Of a DNA stretch of 43,475 nucleotides, positions 17,147 through 26,925 are shown piece after piece; positions within the stretch are counted from its first letter, which is position 1, and each line of letters starts with the position of its first letter. The notes under the pieces are model-generated. The model searched no databases. It had not been told where the DNA came from and saw nothing but the letters and a program-made list of their open reading frames with translations. Location of the stretch: positions 1 through 43,475 of IMG/VR virus record IMGVR_UViG_3300027911_000006; one strand, 5' to 3'. The position numbers and the translations under genes were made by a program. This DNA is from a virus.

Positions 17147-17841
17147 TGACAGCTGCATACACACAATCTCGTAACGCAGTAATTAATGGCGCTTTGCGTG
17201 TATTAGGCGTTATTGGCTCAGGAGATACTCCAACCGATGATGATTACAATAACTGTTCACAAGCCTTAAATCTGTACATTAAACAATTACAGACTAAGGG
17301 TTTACCATTATGGAAAGTAGAAGACCTACAAGTTCCTATGGCGATTGGACAAAATACTTATAACCTTGGCCCAACAGGTGATGTTATCTGCACTCGTCCA
17401 TTACGAGTCGTTATGGCGTTTATTCGTAACCCACAAAACCAAGATACAACCTTACAAGTCATTTCTCGTCAAGAGTATATGCAACAAGGCTATAAGCCTT
17501 CTCAAGGTATTCCTAATCAGGTTTACTATGACCCACAATTAAACAATGGCGTGTTGTATGTATACGACACTCCTTCTGCAACTGGTTACACAATTCACCT
17601 ACAAGTTCAAATGCCTGTAGATGATGTGTTAAACCCTAATGCAATTCCTGACTTTCCTTCTGAGTGGTTTAATTGCCTTAAATTTGGATTGGCTGACCAA
17701 TTAAGTCTTGAGTATGGTGTTCCTGCACAAGTTCGTGCTGAACTAGCTCAACGTGCTGCCAAATTAGAAGAAATAATGACTGATTGGAGTCAGGAAGAGG
17801 CAAGTACATCTTTCCAACCTTCTAACAGGTTTTATAGCTAA
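17146..17841 (+). CDS. Head-tail adaptor, P22 gp4-like
   Basis: A protein of 231 residues. The opening 'RNAVINGALRVLGVIGSGDTPT-DDYNNCSQALN' and the later 'QGYK--QGIPNQVYYDP' and 'SEWFNCLKFGLADQLSLEYGV' are hallmarks of P22 gp4-type tail accessory factors, which bind beneath the portal and help plug the DNA. The order gp4-like then gp10-like is conserved in P22-like podoviruses. It overlaps its neighbours by single bases. Confidence is good from both sequence pattern and context. Confidence 0.85.
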   Translation: MTAAYTQSRNAVINGALRVLGVIGSGDTPTDDDYNNCSQALNLYIKQLQTKGLPLWKVEDLQVPMAIGQNTYNLGPTGDVICTRPLRVVMAFIRNPQNQDTTLQVISRQEYMQQGYKPSQGIPNQVYYDPQLNNGVLYVYDTPSATGYTIHLQVQMPVDDVLNPNAIPDFPSEWFNCLKFGLADQLSLEYGVPAQVRAELAQRAAKLEEIMTDWSQEEASTSFQPSNRFYS

Positions 17842-19412
17842 TGCCAGTATCTCGCATACCAACAGGTCATAACATTGGCTCTCGTGATGGAACTTTGGCT
17901 AAAGATTCTAAGGTTGGTAATGCTATTATTGAAGTAGAGAAAAAAGAATCAGTTTCTATTGTTAAAAGACCTGGATTAAAAGTTTATTCAACCCCTACTA
18001 CGACAGGAGCTGGACTTGGTGTATTTGCCGCTGGTAGTCACTTACTTAGCATTGTTGGAACTACGCTCTATGACAACGGAGTTGCTAAAGGCACAGTTGA
18101 CGGCTCTGACGAATATGATTGGATATACTCAGTAGATGGAACTCAAGTATTTTTTAAAAATGAGAACCATGCCTATGTCTATACTCTAGCATCTGGCACC
18201 ATTTTAGATTTATTAGGCACCATTACTACGCAAAGTGGTACAACCGCTACAGGTAGCCCTACGGTAACATTATCTGCATCCAACGCAGCTATTCAAGTTG
18301 GACAGATTGTGACAGGAACTGGAGTACCTTCTGGCACTTATGTTTTAACTGTATTTGGAACTACTTTAACTTTAAGTCAAAATGCTACAGCTAATGGAAC
18401 CGTTACTCTTACCTTTAATACCTCTTATCCTGGTACTACTGTCACTGGTGCGGTATTTGTGGACGGATATTATGTTGTTGGGACTCCTTCTGGGTTGTTA
18501 TATAACTCTAACGTAGAAGACCCTACAACTTGGCAAGCAATTAACTATATCGGCGTGGTGTCCGATGCTGACCCTCTTTTGGCTATTGGACGCACAATTA
18601 ACTATATTGTGACATTTGGTTCACATCATATTGAGTTCTTCTATGATGCAGGAAGCAGTCCAGGTAGCCCATTTTTACCTTATCAAAACGCTGTAATTCA
18701 ATTTGGTATTGCAGCAGAAGATTCTTTGGTGCAGATGGACAATACTCTTATTTGGATGTCTACTGCCAAACAAAAAGGTTATCAAGTAATGGCTATGTCG
18801 GGACAAACTCCACAAGTCATTTCTAATCAATACATTGAACGTATTATTAACCGTTGTGACCCAAATCAGGCTTATGCCTTTAGTATTAAGATTTCAGGGC
18901 ATTCCCTATACGTATTAACCCTTAGAGACTTAGGGTATACCCTAGTATATGACTTTGCTCAAAATGGTTGGACATATTGGTCTTCAATGGAAAATAACCA
19001 AGAGACTTATTTCTTGGGACAGTATTACACTAAATTTGGCACATTAGACCTACTACAACACGTCAATACGGGAACTATTTATCAGTTTGACCCTAACACC
19101 TACCAAGACTATGGAAACCCCATAAACGTGCTTTGTAGGACTCCATTAGTAGATGGTGGTACTAACCTACGTAAGTTTTGGAGAAGCGTCCAAATCGTTG
19201 GAGATAAGGTAGATTCCTATGCTTTATTGAGATATACCTCAGATGATTACCAAACATTTTCTGCGTGGCAGAACGTTAATCTAAATACCGCTAAATCTCA
19301 AGTTAATAGATTGGGACAAGGGCGTAGACGTGCATTTGACTTACTTCACCAAGATAATGTACCCTTGAGGCTTGAATATTTTGAAGTAGACGTTGAATCG
19401 GGGGACACGTGA
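17841..19412 (+). CDS. Packaged-DNA stabilisation protein, P22 gp10-like
   Basis: A protein of 523 residues. Features typical of gp10-type tail hubs are visible: GHNIGSRDGTLAKDSKVGN at the start, a beta-propeller-like middle with FAAGSHLLSIVGTTLYDNG, then GRTINYIVTFGSHHIEFFYDAG and a C-terminal beta part with RPLRW-type pattern FWRSVQIVGD. The protein would close the portal channel and connect to the tail needle and fibres. Residues 125-190 (SGTTATGSPTVTLSAS... and TVFGTTLTLSQNATANG) look like an inserted fibre-type domain. The last four bases (GTGA) overlap the next start. Confidence 0.82.
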   Translation: MPVSRIPTGHNIGSRDGTLAKDSKVGNAIIEVEKKESVSIVKRPGLKVYSTPTTTGAGLGVFAAGSHLLSIVGTTLYDNGVAKGTVDGSDEYDWIYSVDGTQVFFKNENHAYVYTLASGTILDLLGTITTQSGTTATGSPTVTLSASNAAIQVGQIVTGTGVPSGTYVLTVFGTTLTLSQNATANGTVTLTFNTSYPGTTVTGAVFVDGYYVVGTPSGLLYNSNVEDPTTWQAINYIGVVSDADPLLAIGRTINYIVTFGSHHIEFFYDAGSSPGSPFLPYQNAVIQFGIAAEDSLVQMDNTLIWMSTAKQKGYQVMAMSGQTPQVISNQYIERIINRCDPNQAYAFSIKISGHSLYVLTLRDLGYTLVYDFAQNGWTYWSSMENNQETYFLGQYYTKFGTLDLLQHVNTGTIYQFDPNTYQDYGNPINVLCRTPLVDGGTNLRKFWRSVQIVGDKVDSYALLRYTSDDYQTFSAWQNVNLNTAKSQVNRLGQGRRRAFDLLHQDNVPLRLEYFEVDVESGDT

Positions 19413-19861
19413 TTGAGTACAAAGAAGAACAATTTGATGATGTTATTAACGAAATTAAGCCATTATTGGAACATCATTACGAAGAAATAGCGTTAGATAA
19501 AGAGCATATTAAGCTCAATCCCGACTATGACACATACAAGAAATTGTGTGATTCAGGAGTAATGAGGATTATCACCGCTAGAGATAATGGTAAGTTGGTA
19601 GGGTATTTGATAGCGATTATTAAGTACCATTTGCATTATAGAGATAGTTTGACGGCAATTGACGATATATTTTATGTAGATAAAAGTTATCGAAAGGGAT
19701 TGACTGGTGTAAAATTGTTTATTAAGACTGAGGAAATCCTGAAGAAGTATGGTGTCCAACGAGTCATTATGAACACTAAATTGCACCATGATGTTGGAGC
19801 AATATTTGACCGTTTAGGATATAAAGAAACCGAACGAGTGTTCACTAAGATTATAGGATAA
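19409..19861 (+). CDS. GNAT acetyltransferase
   Basis: A protein of 150 residues. It has the GNAT fold order: a strand with DNGKLVGYLIAI (about 60-71), the beta4 segment AIDDIFYVDKSYRKGLTGVKL (about 91-111), where RKGLTG is the degenerate acetyl-CoA pyrophosphate loop, and the C-terminal NTKLHHDVGAIFDRLGYKETERVF (about 122-145). It starts at GTG in a GTGA overlap. A GNAT gene directly after the gp10-like gene is a recurrent arrangement in aquatic podoviruses. The substrate is unknown; it might modify a virion or host protein. Confidence 0.85.
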   Translation: MIEYKEEQFDDVINEIKPLLEHHYEEIALDKEHIKLNPDYDTYKKLCDSGVMRIITARDNGKLVGYLIAIIKYHLHYRDSLTAIDDIFYVDKSYRKGLTGVKLFIKTEEILKKYGVQRVIMNTKLHHDVGAIFDRLGYKETERVFTKIIG

Positions 19862-19866
19862 GAATT

Positions 19867-20844
19867 ATGGGAGTTTCCGCAGCAGTTGGAGCAGTAGTAG
19901 ATACCCTAGGTGTGGCAGGTACCGCAGCCGCAGGTGCCGCAGTAGGCGCAGGGGTTGCAGCAGCTACTGGCGGTAATGCACTACAGGGTGCGTTAATAGG
20001 TGGTACTGCAGGATTTGGTGGTGCTGAATTAGCTGGTGCCGCAGGATTAACTGGTGGTGCAGCAGCAACTACATCAGATATGATTGCTCAAGATGTCTTA
20101 AGTTTGCAAGCTCAAGGATTACCAGCAGAACAAATATCTCAAACTTTAGCTCAATCTTATAATATTGACCCATATGCGGCTCAAAATATTGCTGGAATGG
20201 CTGCTGGAGGTTCATCTGCTGCTCAAATATCAAGCGCATTAGCAGCCGATTATGGAGCAAACTTAACTGGTGTAACGCAAGGAGCTACATCATTAAGTGG
20301 TCTTTTGGGAACTGCTAAAACTGGTGCTCAAATTATTGGTGGTTTAGGTCAAATTGCTGGTGGTGTCAATACGGCATTAACTGGTCAAAAAGTTGGTCAA
20401 TTAGCTCAAAGGGCTGACCCATTTTCACAATATAGACCTGCTCTTGCTTCTCAATTAAATCAATTATTGCAAGACCCAAATACAGTAACAACTACTCCAG
20501 GCTATCAATTTAATCTTTCACAAGGATTGCAGGGATTGCAAGCTCAACAAGCAGCACAAGGGCGTTTAGTATCAGGTGGTGCTTTATTGCAAGGTCAACA
20601 ATATGGTCAACAGTTAGCATCACAAACATATCAACAACAATTAGCAAATTTAGCTAGTTTATCTGGTGCTACACAATCTCCGTCTACTGGTACTACAGCA
20701 CAGGCCAACCTTCTTTCTGGACAAGTTGGAGGGGGTCTTGGAGGTGCTCAAGCACTTGCTCAAGGTCTTGGAGTATTGACTGGTCAAAGTCCATTAGATA
20801 CTTTGTATTCAAATTACAACAAATCTTCACCAGCGGCGGCTTAA
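19867..20844 (+). CDS. DNA ejection protein, gp7-like position
   Basis: A protein of 325 residues, extremely rich in A, G, Q and L. The N-terminus (1-60) is an Ala/Gly-rich hydrophobic stretch able to enter membranes. The core QYRPALASQLNQLLQDPNT, GYQFNLSQGLQGLQAQQAAQ and QQYGQQLASQTYQQQLANL (about 193-265) matches a recurrent podovirus internal-protein pattern. It is the first of three ejection-type genes located where P22 has genes 7, 20 and 16. Such proteins leave the head with the DNA and form a trans-envelope conduit. Confidence 0.7.
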   Translation: MGVSAAVGAVVDTLGVAGTAAAGAAVGAGVAAATGGNALQGALIGGTAGFGGAELAGAAGLTGGAAATTSDMIAQDVLSLQAQGLPAEQISQTLAQSYNIDPYAAQNIAGMAAGGSSAAQISSALAADYGANLTGVTQGATSLSGLLGTAKTGAQIIGGLGQIAGGVNTALTGQKVGQLAQRADPFSQYRPALASQLNQLLQDPNTVTTTPGYQFNLSQGLQGLQAQQAAQGRLVSGGALLQGQQYGQQLASQTYQQQLANLASLSGATQSPSTGTTAQANLLSGQVGGGLGGAQALAQGLGVLTGQSPLDTLYSNYNKSSPAAA

Positions 20845-20853
20845 GGAACTATT

Positions 20854-22290
20854 ATGGCAGGATTAGGCACAGAATTATTTACATTAGCAACTTCTTTTGA
20901 CCCTTATGGAGCATATAAAGCTGGACAACGTGCTCCTTCTGAACAGGAGTTAAAAGATATTGCAGTTCAAGAACAATTAAAAGATGCTCGTGCAGAACAA
21001 GCTCAATCATTAGGTCAAATGGCTGGAACACCGCAAGCTGGTACAAGTCCTTTGGCTATGGGTGCTAAATCTATATTTGGTACAGACAAAGTAAAACTTG
21101 TTAATGATAACGGTCAAGAAACAATTGCTGGAAAAATTAATACAGAATATCAACAAGCAGCAAGAGACAATCAAATAGCAACCAGTCTTGACTCAGATGC
21201 CATGAAAATTAAAAAAATGGCTGCTTATGAATTAGATTCTTCTAAACGTGCTGAAATGCTTAACAAATCATCGGAAATTGCATTAAGAGCACAGAGTATT
21301 AGAGAAAAGAATCAAAAACTTCAAGACAACTATAAAAAAGAATTCCAAGATACACAATCTCAAGGTCTTTTAAATATGGTTAATGCCAAGAATCAAGCAC
21401 AAATTGACCAAGCTCGTAAAGACTATGAAGCTAAAACAGGATTACCTGTACCTGAGTTTTTGCCAACAAAGTATGACCCAGATTCTATGAAGGCTGCATT
21501 AAACAATCCAGCTATTCCTAAAAAAGTTGCTGATGCGGTTAAAAAAGATTTAAGAGAACAGCAAACGGCTGAAGATTTACACAAAGAGCGTCAAATTACT
21601 ATTCAAAAGAAACAAGCTGCAGAGCGTGATAATATTCTTTCTAATGCAGCACAAGGGCTTGATTTATCAAACCAACAACAAGTCCAAAACTTTGCTTCTA
21701 TGATAAACAAAAAGGCTCGCACTACAAAAGATGTAGCAACAACAGGTGAAATTAAAACTGTAATGAGTCAAATTGCTCCAGAGTACAGAGGAGACCTTAA
21801 TTCAGCTTCTAGTATTAAAGATGTAAATTCTAAATTAGATACTGCACGTCAAGCATATAAAATTTCTGACTTTGTTAAAACTAATCAAGTGTCTACTGGT
21901 AAGTTCGGTGAATTGTATAAAACATTAGATTCTTTTGATACATCTCCAGCATCTTTGGATAAAGTAAATAAAGTTATAGCAAACCAAGAACTATCCAAGA
22001 TGATTCTTGACTATGCCAACGCATATTCTCGGTCAGCTACTGGTCGTGGTGTTGCCACAATTGCTGAATTAAAAGCAGCACTAAAAACATTTAGTGAAGA
22101 AGGAATGTCTAGTACAAGCTCGGCAAATGTATTTAAATTTATGGGTAACAAGACTGAGCAAGAAATTGCTGACAAATATTTTGGTGGCGATATTAATGCC
22201 ATTAAATTAAAACATTCAAAAGTCGAGTCTGTTACCGCACCTAAATCTGATGTAGATACATCAAATCCTTTACTAAAAGGCAACGATTAA
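20854..22290 (+). CDS. Probable internal virion or ejection protein
   Basis: A protein of 478 residues, strongly helical and rich in K, A, Q, D and S, with long stretches of coiled-coil type (about 100-290). There is no enzymatic motif and no cysteine. It lies between two other ejection-type genes. Position corresponds to P22 gp20, although I see no direct similarity that proves it. It is presumably carried in the head and ejected into the host. Confidence 0.65.
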   Translation: MAGLGTELFTLATSFDPYGAYKAGQRAPSEQELKDIAVQEQLKDARAEQAQSLGQMAGTPQAGTSPLAMGAKSIFGTDKVKLVNDNGQETIAGKINTEYQQAARDNQIATSLDSDAMKIKKMAAYELDSSKRAEMLNKSSEIALRAQSIREKNQKLQDNYKKEFQDTQSQGLLNMVNAKNQAQIDQARKDYEAKTGLPVPEFLPTKYDPDSMKAALNNPAIPKKVADAVKKDLREQQTAEDLHKERQITIQKKQAAERDNILSNAAQGLDLSNQQQVQNFASMINKKARTTKDVATTGEIKTVMSQIAPEYRGDLNSASSIKDVNSKLDTARQAYKISDFVKTNQVSTGKFGELYKTLDSFDTSPASLDKVNKVIANQELSKMILDYANAYSRSATGRGVATIAELKAALKTFSEEGMSSTSSANVFKFMGNKTEQEIADKYFGGDINAIKLKHSKVESVTAPKSDVDTSNPLLKGND

Positions 22291-22291
22291 A

Positions 22292-23875
22292 ATGGCTGAC
22301 CAAATGGGATTAATGGAGGTCTTAAAAGACCCCAATTATATTAATGCCAATGAGGCTACCAAAAAAGCTATCTTTGATAAATATTCTGCTACAGATAAAA
22401 ATTACACTGATGCAAATGACGCTACAAAAACTGCCATACGTCAAAAATTTGGTGTAGAACCAAAAGAAGAAACGATGTTGCAGAAAGCTGGCAAAAAAAT
22501 TGGTGATGTAGCAGATGAAATAATTAGTGGTGGTGGATTGGTTGACCTGCGAAAAATGCTGACGCCTAAAGGTGCGGCTGAAGCGGTAACGACGGATGTA
22601 TCAAAAAAGATTGGTGCTCCTATTGTTAAAGATGTATCTATTGACCCATCTAAAATTGGTTCACAAACTACTGGTGATTATGTTTCTAAAGTAATGCAAC
22701 GTGGTGGGGAAGGTATGATTGCTGGTGCTGGATTGGCTCCATTCACGGGTGGTGGAAGTATTTTAGCTGGAGGTGCTGGCGGTGCTTTACAAGGTCTTGC
22801 AGAAGCTATTGCTGCTGATTTAGGATTGAGTGGTGATTTACAACAAGCCGCAGGAGTTTTGGGGCCTGCTGCTGCTGGATTTGTAATGTCTAAGATTCCA
22901 CAAACATCCCAACAAATCAATTCAGTTCTAAATAGTGATGCTGCTAATGCTATAAAAAGCAAATTGGCACACAAAGCCATTACCAAAGCATTAGGACTTC
23001 CATATTGGACTTCAAGCATTATAGAAAAAGTACCAAAGGCTTTTGAGGGATTAAAGACTCCCGATTACAAGGCGGTTGGCAAAGAACTTGGTGCAACTGG
23101 AGAAACATTAGGGGTTGGTGGTACCAAATATACTGATGCAGCCAATCAAGAACTATCACAAATGCACCCAGATATTGCTCCTGCAAAAGGGGAAAAAATA
23201 TCTAATGTTTTGTATGAACGGGCTAAAACTGCATACAATGACGCAAACGCTGAAGAATCATTTTTATCATCTCCTGAATTCAAAGCTCTTCATGGCGATA
23301 CTCCTGCGGAAAAAACTAAGTTTGAACAAATATTTCAAAACAAAAAAGGTGAAGCATACACAGGAGAGGATGTAGTCAATAATCTCCAATCTGGAAAAAT
23401 GGAAAACATATCTTATAAAGATATGGAGAAAGCACGTAAATCTTTTAATGATTACTTGAAACGCACAACTGGAGTTGACCACGAAAAAGTTGCCCGTGAA
23501 GCGTTTACTATTGAATCTGCGGCTAGAGCAAAAGATACCCTACCTGCATTATTTGCAGATAACGATGCCGCTGGTATTAATAAAGAACTTTGGAATCTAA
23601 GTAAAACCCCTGAAGGTATTTCCATTTTCAACAATGAACTTGTAAACGGATTAAAAAATAGCAACATAAATCCGGCGAAAGTTTTATGGGGTAAGATTGG
23701 CCCAAATGTTAAAGATAGAATGGAAGTAGACCCTAAGACATATAAAAAGGTTACTGACATTATCATTGGTGCAAAAACTGCTCAAGACATTGACAGAGCA
23801 ACCCGCATCATTAGACGATTTGCAGCACCCGCAGTAGCAACTGTAACCGTAGAATCTTATAAGGATAAACAATAA
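22292..23875 (+). CDS. Probable ejection protein with repeated N-terminal motif
   Basis: A protein of 527 residues. The N-terminus has a duplicated motif of about 22 residues ([19 protein letters not shown], then [19 protein letters not shown]), the 'D-NY--AN-ATK-AI--K(F/Y)' pattern often found at the start of phage internal proteins. Residues 130-205 hold Ala/Gly-rich amphipathic or hydrophobic segments ([22 protein letters not shown]) that could insert in the inner membrane; the remainder is helical and charged. Third of the trio, in the P22 gp16 position. No transglycosylase active-site pattern is visible. Confidence 0.65.
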   Translation: MADQMGLMEVLKDPNYINANEATKKAIFDKYSATDKNYTDANDATKTAIRQKFGVEPKEETMLQKAGKKIGDVADEIISGGGLVDLRKMLTPKGAAEAVTTDVSKKIGAPIVKDVSIDPSKIGSQTTGDYVSKVMQRGGEGMIAGAGLAPFTGGGSILAGGAGGALQGLAEAIAADLGLSGDLQQAAGVLGPAAAGFVMSKIPQTSQQINSVLNSDAANAIKSKLAHKAITKALGLPYWTSSIIEKVPKAFEGLKTPDYKAVGKELGATGETLGVGGTKYTDAANQELSQMHPDIAPAKGEKISNVLYERAKTAYNDANAEESFLSSPEFKALHGDTPAEKTKFEQIFQNKKGEAYTGEDVVNNLQSGKMENISYKDMEKARKSFNDYLKRTTGVDHEKVAREAFTIESAARAKDTLPALFADNDAAGINKELWNLSKTPEGISIFNNELVNGLKNSNINPAKVLWGKIGPNVKDRMEVDPKTYKKVTDIIIGAKTAQDIDRATRIIRRFAAPAVATVTVESYKDKQ

Positions 23876-24015
23876 TGCCCCTCAAAAAAGGTAGTTCAAA
23901 AGAAACCGTATCTAAGAACATTAAAAAGCTAAAAGGTGAAGGCTATCCACAGAAGCAGTCTGTAGCTATCGCTCTTTCAAAAGCAGGTAAATCTAAAAAA
24001 CAGAAATCTAAATAA
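23875..24015 (+). CDS. Small highly basic phage protein
   Basis: A protein of 46 residues with about 14 lysines. The pattern [18 protein letters not shown], then [17 protein letters not shown], matches a widespread small phage protein of unknown function. It overlaps both neighbours by one base, so it is surely part of the operon. High charge suggests nucleic-acid contact, perhaps inside the head. Confidence 0.75.
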   Translation: MPLKKGSSKETVSKNIKKLKGEGYPQKQSVAIALSKAGKSKKQKSK

Positions 24016-25340
24016 TGTTTATTCTGCTCATTGACCCTGCTGGTGCATTAGTTGACTTTGGTGTTCGCTGTGTGGCGGAAGGACACACTGTTAAGCAATA
24101 TATTCGCCCACATGGTCAAGAGCGTTCTAAGATTGGTAAGGGCATTATTGACCAAGTCCAAAACTGGGAACTGTACATTAAACAAGCAGACTTAATTGTT
24201 TTGTCAGATAACGCATTTGAGATGCGTAAATTAGAGAAATACCACGAAGACGGTTACCCAATCATCGGTACCAATATGCTTGGTGCCAAATTAGAGCTTG
24301 ACCGAGATTATGGTCAAGATATTATGAAGAAAGCTGGTCTTTCTGTTATCCCTTCTTTTGAATTTCATGACTATAACTCAGCTATTGAATTTGTTAAAGC
24401 TAATCCCAAACGATACGTCTCTAAACCCAGTGGTGATGCAGACAAGGCTTTATCCTATGTATCTAAATCTCCTGCAGACATGGTATTCATGTTACAACGC
24501 TGGAAAGAAACAGGCAAACGAAGGGATTTCATTCTACAAGAGTTTGTTCCAGGTATAGAGTTTGGTGTAGGTGCTTGGATAGGCCCTAATGGATTTGGTA
24601 AGAATATCCTAGAAGGCTTTGAGCATAAAAAACTCATGTCAGGTAATTACGGTTGCAATACTGGTGAACAAGGTACAGTCATCAAGTATATGACCGAATC
24701 TAACCTGTTTAATGACACCCTTAAACGCTTTGAAGACTATTTGGTTTACATTGGACATACTGGCTATGTTGATTTGGCATTCATTATTGATGAAAAAGGT
24801 GAGCCTCGTCCATTAGAGTGGACAATGCGTAAAGGATGGCCTTTATTTAACATTCAACAAGCTCTACATAAAGGCTCTGTTGTCGATTGGATGGTTGACC
24901 TATTAGATGGCAAAGATACTCTCAAAGTTAGCTACGACACTGCTACTGGTATCGTTATCCCTATTGGGGATTACCCTAGGTCTAAGACTACGGGGCGTGA
25001 CCATACAGGATTTCCTATCTATGGTCTTCCAGACGAATTAACCAAAGATTACGCCTTATGTGAAGTAATGGTTGGCAATGCCCCTCAAAACGAAGATAAT
25101 GGGGTTGTAGAGCGTCCTTGTTTAGTTACTGCAGGTGATTATGTACTTGTGGCAAACGGGGTAGGAAAGACCGTTAAAGAGGCTTCTGAGCGTGCTTATA
25201 AAAACGTCAAGAAAATTGATATTCCTGACTGTATTAATGTACGTGATGACATTGGTGAAGCTATGGAATGGCAGATTCCCGCACTACAAGAATACGGATA
25301 TGCTGAAAACTGGATATATGACAGTTCAGACGAAGAATAA
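24015..25340 (+). CDS. ATP-grasp ligase resembling GAR synthetase (PurD)
   Basis: A protein of 441 residues, close to bacterial PurD in length. It has an N-terminal Rossmann-like domain (FILLIDPAGALVDFGVRCV), an ATP-grasp core with K137 in VSKPSG, the hinge LQEFVPGIEFGVGAWI (E176), the metal-site segment GYVDLAFI (D253), E268 in PLEWTMRKGWP, and a GARS-C-like end with IGDYP and later GVGKTVKEASERAY. PurD joins phosphoribosylamine and glycine in purine synthesis. Here it sits inside the late virion operon rather than with nucleotide genes, which raises the option of another carboxylate-amine ligation. Fold assignment is strong; the reaction is uncertain. Confidence 0.8.
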   Translation: MFILLIDPAGALVDFGVRCVAEGHTVKQYIRPHGQERSKIGKGIIDQVQNWELYIKQADLIVLSDNAFEMRKLEKYHEDGYPIIGTNMLGAKLELDRDYGQDIMKKAGLSVIPSFEFHDYNSAIEFVKANPKRYVSKPSGDADKALSYVSKSPADMVFMLQRWKETGKRRDFILQEFVPGIEFGVGAWIGPNGFGKNILEGFEHKKLMSGNYGCNTGEQGTVIKYMTESNLFNDTLKRFEDYLVYIGHTGYVDLAFIIDEKGEPRPLEWTMRKGWPLFNIQQALHKGSVVDWMVDLLDGKDTLKVSYDTATGIVIPIGDYPRSKTTGRDHTGFPIYGLPDELTKDYALCEVMVGNAPQNEDNGVVERPCLVTAGDYVLVANGVGKTVKEASERAYKNVKKIDIPDCINVRDDIGEAMEWQIPALQEYGYAENWIYDSSDEE

Positions 25341-26065
25341 TGGCAAAGTTAGCTCCACCACCTCCAACCAATCAAGACGTATCTTCACGTCAGTTTAGAG
25401 ACTGGTTCTACAGTGTTTTCCAATTTATTAACCAGCAATCTGGTACTTTGGGAACAATGGCATACGAAAATGCCAATTCTGTGGCAATTACAGGTGGTTC
25501 TATTGGTGGTGTTGGGATTTCAGGTAGTACCATTAACAATACCCCTATTGGTACAACTACACCCTCTACAGGAGCGTTTACAACCAATTTAACTAGAAAT
25601 GGATATACAGTTAAGCCTAATTGTTATATTGAGGCTTATGACCTTTCTAGCTCCATTTCAATTACAACTACTCCTACGCTATTAACACCAGCAAATACTT
25701 TGTCTGGGGCAACAGGAATTACTTATAACTCATCTACTGGAGTATTTACTTTTTCACAAGAAGGTGATTATAGTTTGTCTCTTTTAGTTAATGCTTTGTC
25801 TACTTCTGGAAACAGGATTCTTTATATTTACGCAGAAAAGAATACTGGCTCAGGATGGACTGTAAATGCAAACTCAGGTAAGATTTATAATCTAGTAAGT
25901 ACTCAAACAACTCAAATTGTTTATTCTAATTCGGTTCATCGTGTAGCAGGAGAACAAACTAGATACTGGATTTATGCAAACAATACTAATGTAACATTAC
26001 AAACTCAAACATTACCCTCCGTTTCAGGAGTGTATGTCCCCGCAATCCGCATACAATACTCTTAA
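25340..26065 (+). CDS. Virion protein with C1q-like C-terminal domain
   Basis: A protein of 241 residues. The N-terminus has an LPPPP-type proline run and a short helix (QFRDWFYSVFQFINQQ); the middle (about 50-85) is a repetitive GGSIGGVGISGSTINNTPIG stalk. The C-terminal 150 residues run as a jelly-roll: FTFSQEGDYSLSLLVNA, NRILYIYAEKN, then GVYVPAIRIQYS, resembling C1q/TNF-like heads of fibres. It may be a head or tail fibre or spike. It overlaps the ligase gene by one base and precedes the lysis genes. Confidence 0.65.
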   Translation: MAKLAPPPPTNQDVSSRQFRDWFYSVFQFINQQSGTLGTMAYENANSVAITGGSIGGVGISGSTINNTPIGTTTPSTGAFTTNLTRNGYTVKPNCYIEAYDLSSSISITTTPTLLTPANTLSGATGITYNSSTGVFTFSQEGDYSLSLLVNALSTSGNRILYIYAEKNTGSGWTVNANSGKIYNLVSTQTTQIVYSNSVHRVAGEQTRYWIYANNTNVTLQTQTLPSVSGVYVPAIRIQYS

Positions 26066-26067
26066 TC

Positions 26068-26253
26068 ATGGCTATCAATCTAACCGATGACGAACTCGAA
26101 GAACTCGTTGAAAAAGTAACCGAAAAAGTCCTTAATAACCTTTATTCCTCAGTTGGAAAGAATGTAATTCAAAAGTTCTTTTGGCTAGTTGGTATTTTGG
26201 TAGTTTCCATTCTTACATGGCTTGCTGGTGCAGGACACGTTAATATTAAATGA
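26068..26253 (+). CDS. Small single-span membrane protein, lysis region
   Basis: A protein of 61 residues with an acidic amphipathic N-terminus (DDELEELVEKVTEKVL) and one membrane segment (about 37-54, FFWLVGILVVSILTWLAG). It ends in a GTTAATATTAAATGA overlap with the next gene. Size and topology fit a pinholin, holin or antiholin partner, but no family motif proves it. Confidence 0.65.
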   Translation: MAINLTDDELEELVEKVTEKVLNNLYSSVGKNVIQKFFWLVGILVVSILTWLAGAGHVNIK

Positions 26254-26483
26254 GAGAATTTCTTAAACAACTTCTGACTGGAAAAGATAACCAAACCATT
26301 GATATTGGTAGGGTATCTTGGATGTTGTTTTCAATTTCTTTAATTGCATTAGCGGCATTTCAACTATTTCAATCTGTTACTGTTAGCCTAAGAGAATTTG
26401 CTGAATCTGCTGGAATCATTGCTGGGGCACATGGGGCATCAGTTATGCTAAAAAAAGACACAGAACCAACGGAGGAAAAGTAA
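26250..26483 (+). CDS. Holin-like membrane protein
   Basis: A protein of 77 residues. KQLLTGKDNQTIDIGRVSWML (6-26) precedes a membrane span (about 23-43), then a weaker hydrophobic helix in SLREFAESAGIIAGAHGAS and a charged tail KKDTEPTEEK. The pattern 'LLTGKDN-T-DIGRV-W' with 'AHGA' is a recurrent phage membrane protein located by spanins and endolysins, so a holin role is likely. It overlaps both neighbours. Confidence 0.65.
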   Translation: MREFLKQLLTGKDNQTIDIGRVSWMLFSISLIALAAFQLFQSVTVSLREFAESAGIIAGAHGASVMLKKDTEPTEEK

Positions 26484-26923
26484 TGTTTTCAACAATATTA
26501 GGATTTTTTACAGGCGGGACAGTCAATGTTTTCACTTATATCAAACTTGGACTCATTGCTATTGCTATTTGCATTTCTGGATATATTGGCTATAGTTATG
26601 AACATTCTAAGTTTGCTGCATATAAGATTGAGGTTGAAGAACTTGGAAAAGAACAAGAAGCAAAGAATCAACAAATCGTCAAAGAACAAATAGCAACAAC
26701 AGAGAGGATTACAAATGATTACAAGAATCAGCTTGCTCGCATTCATTCTTACTATGGCGGGTTGCACGACACCAGTAGCAGTAACTTGTCCAGCCCCAGC
26801 AACACCCTCGTCAGAGTTAATGGCTACACCACAGACCCTGTATTTGCTGAACAGTGTGCCAACACCACTGCCCAGCTCGTCTCTCTCCAAGAGTGGGTCA
26901 GGGAGCAAGTAGGAATTAAATAG
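26483..26923 (+). CDS. Rz-like inner-membrane spanin
   Basis: A protein of 146 residues with one N-terminal membrane span (about 18-38), then a periplasmic coiled coil (EVEELGKEQEAKNQQIVKEQ and on) and a C-terminal segment with two cysteines. This is the i-spanin layout. The companion o-spanin is encoded in another frame inside its 3' half (26715-26912). Rz and Rz1 span the periplasm and fuse inner and outer membranes in the last lysis step, so the host is Gram-negative. Confidence 0.85.
   Translation: MFSTILGFFTGGTVNVFTYIKLGLIAIAICISGYIGYSYEHSKFAAYKIEVEELGKEQEAKNQQIVKEQIATTERITNDYKNQLARIHSYYGGLHDTSSSNLSSPSNTLVRVNGYTTDPVFAEQCANTTAQLVSLQEWVREQVGIK
26715..26912 (+). CDS. Rz1-like outer-membrane lipoprotein spanin, embedded in Rz
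   Basis: A protein of 65 residues wholly inside the Rz gene in a different frame. It has a signal peptide MITRISLLAFILTMAG with a lipobox-type cysteine at 17 (LTMAGC) and a mature part rich in proline and serine, as in lambda Rz1. An embedded Rz1 is a known arrangement in lambda-like lysis cassettes. The start ATG 26715 has the weak upstream site AGAGGATT. Both the lipobox and the context support a real gene. Confidence 0.82.
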   Translation: MITRISLLAFILTMAGCTTPVAVTCPAPATPSSELMATPQTLYLLNSVPTPLPSSSLSKSGSGSK

Positions 26924-26925
26924 TC

